Positions 1 to 6,095 of a stretch of DNA of 6,095 bases are shown here, one piece after another (within the stretch, counting starts at the first letter, position 1; each line of letters begins with the position of its first letter). The translations under genes were made by a program, and so were the position numbers. The stretch covers positions 1-6,095 of the forward strand of contig DATFHG010000233.1 in the NCBI GenBank assembly GCA_035248725.1. The letters run 5' to 3'. This DNA is from DASPMP01 sp035248725 (GTDB lineage: Bacteria > Gemmatimonadota > Gemmatimonadetes > Gemmatimonadales > Gemmatimonadaceae). The notes under the pieces are model-generated. The model did no database searches, had not been told where the DNA came from, and worked only from the letters and a program-made list of their open reading frames with translations.

Positions 1-637
1 ACCATGCGAAGCTCGACGCACTCGAGATGCTCGTCAACGTGCGTAGAAAGCTCTTTCCGTACGTCTTGGCGCGGTGCAACAGCCCTTCGCCCGTGACGCT
101 AGGTAATTCCGCCTTTTCGGGATGGCGCACGAGATACACCAGCAGCACGATCACCAGCACGAGCGCACCGAGCGCGAATGGCCGCGCGCGCTGCAGCGAC
201 GCGGGCAGACTGAGAAATGTCGCCGCCGCCGCGAGCAGGATGACGTAGCCGACGGCCTCGAACAAACGCTCGAGCGCGAGCGTCGCCAGGACACGCTCGC
301 TCGGAACATGCGCGGCGCGCGCAACGAAGATGACGCGCGCCGCCTCGCCTCCCTGTGCCACGAGGATGTTGTTCAGCCCGGCGCCTGCGAACGTTGCGCG
401 CATGGCGAGCCACAGCGAGCTGACCCCGATCGCGCGGAGGAAGATCCACCACCGCACGCCCTTGAGCACGAGCGACAGAATGTTCACCGCCGCCGCGAGC
501 GCGAGCACGCCCGGCGAGGTCTGACGAATCGCGGCCCACGTCTCACTCCAGTTCACGGTGCGCGCGAACAGCACGAGCGCGCCGATGATGATCACCAGCA
601 CGAGCACGCGCAGCACGCCGCCGAGCTTCTTCTTCAC
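1..637 (-). CDS. Lysylphosphatidylglycerol synthase TM / UPF0104 flippase-like membrane protein (3' end missing)
   Basis: The first 212 codons of an integral membrane protein are visible; the rest lies beyond the left edge. I chose the GTG at 637 because it overlaps the deacetylase stop as GTGA and gives a good membrane-protein N-terminus: VKKKLGG, then a hydrophobic helix at about residues 8-25. Further hydrophobic stretches lie near 43-58, 75-93, 128-144 and 153-170. Family-typical features are the LKGVRWW segment near 58-64, GLNNILVAQGGEAAR near 87-101 and the ALERLFE segment near 121-127. This pattern belongs to the LPG_synthase_TM/UPF0104 group (MprF N-terminal domain, YbhN, AglD relatives), usually about 300-350 residues, so roughly a third is missing. 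Members have been linked to lipid flipping or transfer; the substrate here is unknown. It probably works with the upstream glycosyltransferase and deacetylase (inference). No Shine-Dalgarno sequence is evident, so translational coupling is likely. Family confidence is high, function low. Confidence 0.85.
   Translation of the reverse strand, partial: MKKKLGGVLRVLVLVIIIGALVLFARTVNWSETWAAIRQTSPGVLALAAAVNILSLVLKGVRWWIFLRAIGVSSLWLAMRATFAGAGLNNILVAQGGEAARVIFVARAAHVPSERVLATLALERLFEAVGYVILLAAAATFLSLPASLQRARPFALGALVLVIVLLVYLVRHPEKAELPSVTGEGLLHRAKTYGKSFLRTLTSISSASSFAW
634..637 (-). promoter_or_regulatory. GTGA stop-start overlap coupling deacetylase and membrane protein
   Basis: The deacetylase ends GCG TGA and the next gene begins GTG AAG within the same bases, giving a four-base overlap. 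With no visible ribosome-binding sequence upstream, re-initiation by ribosomes finishing the deacetylase is the likely way the downstream gene is translated. This arrangement decides the GTG start of the membrane protein. Confidence 0.65.
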
Positions 638-1320
638 GCCGGCAGTGTGGCGAACTCGTAGCCGTTGCCGCGCAGGCCCGCGATGATCGCCGGAAGCGCC
701 GTCGCAGTCTGCGTGCGGTCACCACCGGCGTCGTAGCCGTCGCCGTCGTGCAGCAGGAGGATCGTCCCCGGCCGCGCCCCTTCCTGGGCGCGCCGCGCGA
801 TGACGTCAGCGCCGGGTTTGTCGGAGTCCCACACGCCCAGCGTCCAACCAATGGTTCGCTGACCCAGGTCGCGCGCGACGCCGCTCACCCACGGGCTCCG
901 GAATCCGTGCGGGGCGCGGAAATACTTCGGCCGCGCGGCGGTCGCCGCCACAATGGCGTCGGTGCCGAGCTCGAGGTCGAGGCGCACGTATGCTGGTCCG
1001 CGTAAATGCAGCTTCCGATGATGATAGCCGTGGTTGCCGACGCTGTGTCCTTCGCTGGCCACGCGCCGCGCGAGCGCGGGCCAGCGCTCGACGTGTTTCC
1101 CGAGCAGAAAGAATGTGGCGGGCACACCCTCGGCCGCGAGTACATCGAGGATGCGCGGCGTCGCCTCGGCGTTCGGACCGTCGTCGAACGTCAGCGCCAC
1201 GCGCTTGCGGTCACCAGGCAGCTTGCCGAGCGCGCGGCCGAAAACGGGGCTGTTGCGTTCGAAGGTGCCGTACGCCCACACGCCCGCTGCCGCAATCGCG
1301 CCGACCGCGACGGCGATCAC
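634..1320 (-). CDS. NodB-type polysaccharide deacetylase, membrane-anchored or exported
   Basis: A 228-residue carbohydrate esterase family 4 (NodB homology) protein. Such enzymes are metal-dependent and remove N- or O-acetyl groups from glycans such as peptidoglycan, chitooligosaccharides or lipid-linked sugars. Motif 1 is TFDDGPN (Asp46, Asp47); motif 2 is HSVGNHGYHH, with His97 and His101 as expected metal ligands; motif 3 is FRAPHG near 140; motif 5 is LLLHDG near 195. Motif 4 is unusual: it reads GVWDSDKPG rather than the common DW form. Residues 1-17 are hydrophobic and lack a basic n-region, so they could be a short signal anchor; the catalytic domain would then face outward. The GTG start at 1320 directly follows the glycosyltransferase TGA in the same frame, and no other in-frame start keeps the anchor. 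The stop overlaps the next gene by four bases. The acceptor glycan cannot be told from sequence. Family call is firm; substrate is unknown. Confidence 0.93.
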   Translation of the reverse strand: MIAVAVGAIAAAGVWAYGTFERNSPVFGRALGKLPGDRKRVALTFDDGPNAEATPRILDVLAAEGVPATFFLLGKHVERWPALARRVASEGHSVGNHGYHHRKLHLRGPAYVRLDLELGTDAIVAATAARPKYFRAPHGFRSPWVSGVARDLGQRTIGWTLGVWDSDKPGADVIARRAQEGARPGTILLLHDGDGYDAGGDRTQTATALPAIIAGLRGNGYEFATLPA

Positions 1321-1323
1321 TCA
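1318..1323 (-). promoter_or_regulatory. In-frame TGA-GTG junction between glycosyltransferase and deacetylase
   Basis: The glycosyltransferase stop TGA (1323-1321) is followed at once by the deacetylase GTG start (1320-1318), with zero spacing and in the same reading frame. No Shine-Dalgarno sequence is seen close upstream. Translation of the deacetylase therefore probably depends on termination and re-initiation at this point. Confidence 0.65.
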
Positions 1324-2455
1324 GGAGAGTGCGGGGACGCGCGTGCGTCCGAGGACGTCGTCGTACACCTCGAGCACCTGTGCGCTGACGCGGCGCCAAT
1401 CGTATTCCGCCGCCCGGCGACGACCGGTCTCGCCGAGGCGCGCACGCAGCGACTCGTTGTCCAGCAGGTGCACGAGACCGTTCGCGAGGGCGTCGTGATC
1501 GTCGCGGGGGACCATCAGCGCTTCGCGTCCGTGAACGACGACGTCGCGGAAGCCGAGGATGTCGGAACACACGATCGGCGCGGCGCACGCCATGGACTCC
1601 AGCAGGGTGATCCCGAACGACGCCTTCGTCGTCGGACACGCATACATCGCGCTGTTCGCGTAATAGCCCGGCCGGCCCTTGAGCACCGCGCCGACGAAGG
1701 TGATGTCCGGATCGTTGGCGGCCTGCCGGTAATAATGCCGGCGCAGCGGCCCGTCGCCGACGACGACGAGCTGCGCTCGCCGACCGCGCCCCTTCACGCG
1801 CTTGAACGCGTCGATGAGCGTCGACAGGCCGTTGCGCGGATCGAAGCGGCCGAGGAAGAGAATGGCAGGTACGTCGCCTCGGATCTCCGGAGGTCTGGCT
1901 GCGTCCGGGCGAAACAGGTCGGTGTCAATGCCGTTCGGAATGATCTTCCAGTCGGCGTCGAAGTATCGCTCCAGCGCCACGATCGTGGATTGGGAGACGG
2001 CGATCGCGGCGCTGAGCTTGTTCAGCCGCTTCTGGAACGCGCGCTGAAAGGTGCGATAGCCCACCGAATAGTCGAAGTACGTGTGGAACGTGCCGACGAC
2101 GGGCACCTCGGCTTCGGCGATCGCCAGCAGCGGCAGCACCGGCGTGAGAGGCGAGTGCACGTGCACGATGTCGTAGTTGCCGTCGCGCAGCGCATGGCGC
2201 ATGTCGCGTCGCAGCGTACGACCCACGGTCAGGCGACTCTGCGACCCATTGATGTACCACGGGACGCTGCGGCCGAGCTGCACCACGTTCGGCCGCGGCG
2301 CCGTGCCCGGGATCCACGAGGTGATGATGTCGACGTGGTGGCCGAGCTGCCGCGCCACTCGCGCGAAGAAGTGGACGTGCTCACACACGCCGCCCAGATG
2401 CGGATAGTAGTACTCCGTAACGAGCGCGATGCGGAGCGGAGACGCTCCGTTCGTC

Positions 2456-2481
<26 letters not shown>
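1321..2481 (-). CDS. GT4-family glycosyltransferase, PimA-like (GT-B fold)
   Basis: A retaining GT-B glycosyltransferase of 386 residues, a usual length for GT4. The N-terminal acceptor domain begins LRIALVTEYYYP, with the glycine loop LGGV (Gly30-Gly31), HVHSP near 107-111 and VGTFHTYF, whose His133 matches the catalytic His of PimA-type enzymes. The IIPNGID hinge near 180-186 leads to the donor domain: LGRFDPRNG near 210-218, VVGDGPL near 240, and ASFGITLLESMA around Glu295. The resemblance to PimA suggests a lipid or polyprenyl acceptor and a nucleotide-sugar donor, used on the cytosolic face; this is inference. Two usual donor-site residues differ: Asn217 where a Lys is common, and Ala287 at the first Glu of the EX7E motif. 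I prefer the ATG at 2481, which overlaps the end of ppdK by 26 bases; a TTG at 2493 would add four residues (MPPP). No Shine-Dalgarno sequence is visible, so coupling to ppdK is likely. Confidence 0.93.
2432..2449 (-). other. Perfect 7-bp hairpin just after the ppdK stop, within the glycosyltransferase start
   Basis: On the transcribed sense strand, CGGAGCG and CGCTCCG are separated by the four-base loop TCTC. The hairpin starts 6 bases after the ppdK stop codon and lies over codons 11-17 of the glycosyltransferase. All seven pairs are Watson-Crick and six are G-C. No T run follows, so it is not a classical intrinsic terminator. It could slow ribosomes, protect the ppdK 3' end or lower downstream expression, or it may be chance in GC-rich coding DNA. 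Confidence 0.4.
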
Positions 2482-5134
<2,653 letters not shown>

Positions 5135-5156
5135 GGCCGCGTTCGTCAGCGACGGC
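5135..5156. other. purF-ppdK intergenic spacer
   Basis: This 22-base gap is the only intergenic DNA in the window if ppdK starts at the GTG at 5134. It has no clear Shine-Dalgarno sequence before that GTG and no room for a promoter or terminator. A short inverted repeat (CGGCT, four-base loop, AGCCG at 5153-5166) straddles the purF stop codon, but it is only five base pairs and has no following T run. The spacing is what one expects inside an operon. Confidence 0.6.
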
Positions 5157-6095
5157 TCAGCAGCCGCAGCCGAAGCGGAGCTTGTCTGGGTCGGTCGGGG
5201 GCGGGGTGGGGTAGTCACCGGAGAAGCATGCGTGGCAAAAGCCGTGCGGGCCATCCGGCACCGATTCGAGCATCCCGTCGAGACTGAGATAGCCGAGTGA
5301 ATCCACGCCGAGGTGCTTGCGAATGCCCTCGAGGTCCATGTTCGCGGCGATCAGCTCCTCGCGCGTCGGCGTATCGATTCCGTAGTAGCATGGCCCAGTG
5401 ATGGGGTGTGAGCTCACGCGCATATGTACCTCGGTCGCGCCGGCCGCGCGCACGAGAGAGACCAGGCCGCGTGTCGTCGTTCCGCGGACGATGGAGTCGT
5501 CCACCATCACCACACGTTTTCCCTGCAACACCTCACGCACCGCGTTGTATTTCACCTTCACCTTCGCGTCGCGATCCTTCTGCGTGGGCTGGATGAACGT
5601 GCGGCCCACGTAGTGATTGCGGATCAGCCCCATCCGCATCGGAATGCCCGACTGCTCCGCAAACCCCACGGCCGCGCACACTCCCGAGTCGGGAATCGGC
5701 ACGATGACGTCGGCAGGCACTCCGGACTCCCGCGCCAGGCGGCGGCCGAACTCGGTGCGCACCTCGTTCACGCTTTCACCGAACACGTAGCTGTCGGGAC
5801 GCGAAAAATACACGTGCTCGAAGATGCACTGCGAGTGCTTCGCGGGCGCGAACGGCTTCACCGAACGCAACTCCGAGCCGCTCGCAATCACCAGTTCTCC
5901 CGGCTCGACGTCGCGCACGTAGGTGGCGCCGATCAGATCCATCGCGCAGGTTTCCGAGCAGACCACCCACGCGTCGCCAAGCTTGCCGAGCGCCAGCGGG
6001 CGGAAGCCGTGCGGATCGCGCGCGCCGATGATGCGGTCCTTCGTCATCAGCACGAAGGAATAGGCGCCGCGCACTTGACCGATGGCGTCGATGAT
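5157..6095 (-). CDS. purF: Amidophosphoribosyltransferase (5' end missing)
   Basis: PurF catalyses the first committed step of purine synthesis: PRPP plus glutamine gives 5-phosphoribosylamine. The visible part is the last 312 residues, entering at IIDAIGQVRGAYSFVL and running to the stop at 5157. Given a usual length near 470-510, roughly 150-200 residues, including the N-terminal nucleophilic Cys of the glutaminase domain, lie beyond the right edge. Visible landmarks are GARDPHGFRPLALG (glutaminase domain), PIPDSG, and the PRPP-binding loop VVMVDDSIVRGTTTRG at about fragment residues 195-210. Four cysteines match the [4Fe-4S] ligands of the Bacillus subtilis-type enzyme: the Cys of SQCIFEHVYF, the Cys of GPCYYGID and both Cys of CHACFSGDYP. 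This is therefore probably the cluster-containing, propeptide-processed class. The C-terminus ends FGCGC, two further cysteines. The frame is open at the window edge, so the internal GTG at 6074 is not a start. ppdK follows after 22 bases. Confidence 0.96.
   Translation of the reverse strand: MIDAIGQVRGAYSFVLMTKDRIIGARDPHGFRPLALGKLGDAWVVCSETCAMDLIGATYVRDVEPGELVIASGSELRSVKPFAPAKHSQCIFEHVYFSRPDSYVFGESVNEVRTEFGRRLARESGVPADVIVPIPDSGVCAAVGFAEQSGIPMRMGLIRNHYVGRTFIQPTQKDRDAKVKVKYNAVREVLQGKRVVMVDDSIVRGTTTRGLVSLVRAAGATEVHMRVSSHPITGPCYYGIDTPTREELIAANMDLEGIRKHLGVDSLGYLSLDGMLESVPDGPHGFCHACFSGDYPTPPPTDPDKLRFGCGC

Noticed and set aside
99..661. Open frames on both strands at the left end (minus 99-539 and plus 122-661)
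   Set aside because: Both are shadows of the membrane protein gene that starts with GTG at 637, whose frame shows hydrophobic helices and family motifs.
5153..5166. Short inverted repeat across the purF stop codon
   Set aside because: Only five base pairs, no T run, and within an apparent operon; not enough to call a terminator.

Overview
This is a high-GC bacterial chromosomal segment in which every supported gene lies on the minus strand, so transcription runs from the right edge to the left edge. Codon use and the character of the proteins fit a GC-rich, non-proteobacterial lineage. Gemmatimonadota is my best guess, but this is an impression from protein style, not proof. There is no sign of a mobile element, CRISPR array, tRNA, rRNA or phage gene.

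Layout in transcription order (right to left): (1) the C-terminal two thirds of purF, amidophosphoribosyltransferase, cut by the right edge; (2) after a 22-base gap, a full-length pyruvate phosphate dikinase gene (ppdK); (3) a GT4-family glycosyltransferase resembling PimA-type lipid mannosyltransferases, whose start overlaps the end of ppdK; (4) a NodB-type polysaccharide deacetylase with an N-terminal hydrophobic anchor, starting directly after the glycosyltransferase stop codon; (5) the N-terminal part of a multi-spanning membrane protein of the lysylphosphatidylglycerol-synthase transmembrane (UPF0104, flippase-like) family, overlapping the deacetylase by four bases and cut by the left edge. 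No stretch above 25 bases is without a gene, and no internal promoter or convincing terminator is visible. A single polycistronic transcript with translational coupling is therefore the simplest reading.

Two metabolic genes (PurF, first committed step of purine synthesis; PPDK, interconversion of pyruvate and PEP) are followed by three genes that look like a small envelope-glycan module: a cytosolic sugar transferase probably acting on a lipid or polyprenyl acceptor, an exported or membrane-anchored carbohydrate deacetylase, and an integral membrane protein of a family linked to lipid transfer or flipping. The functional link among the last three is inferred from adjacency and family knowledge. 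I see no strong candidate for a wholly undescribed system. The points most worth a second look are the altered donor-site residues of the glycosyltransferase, the single in-frame TGA separating the glycosyltransferase from the deacetylase, and the atypical motif 4 of the deacetylase.
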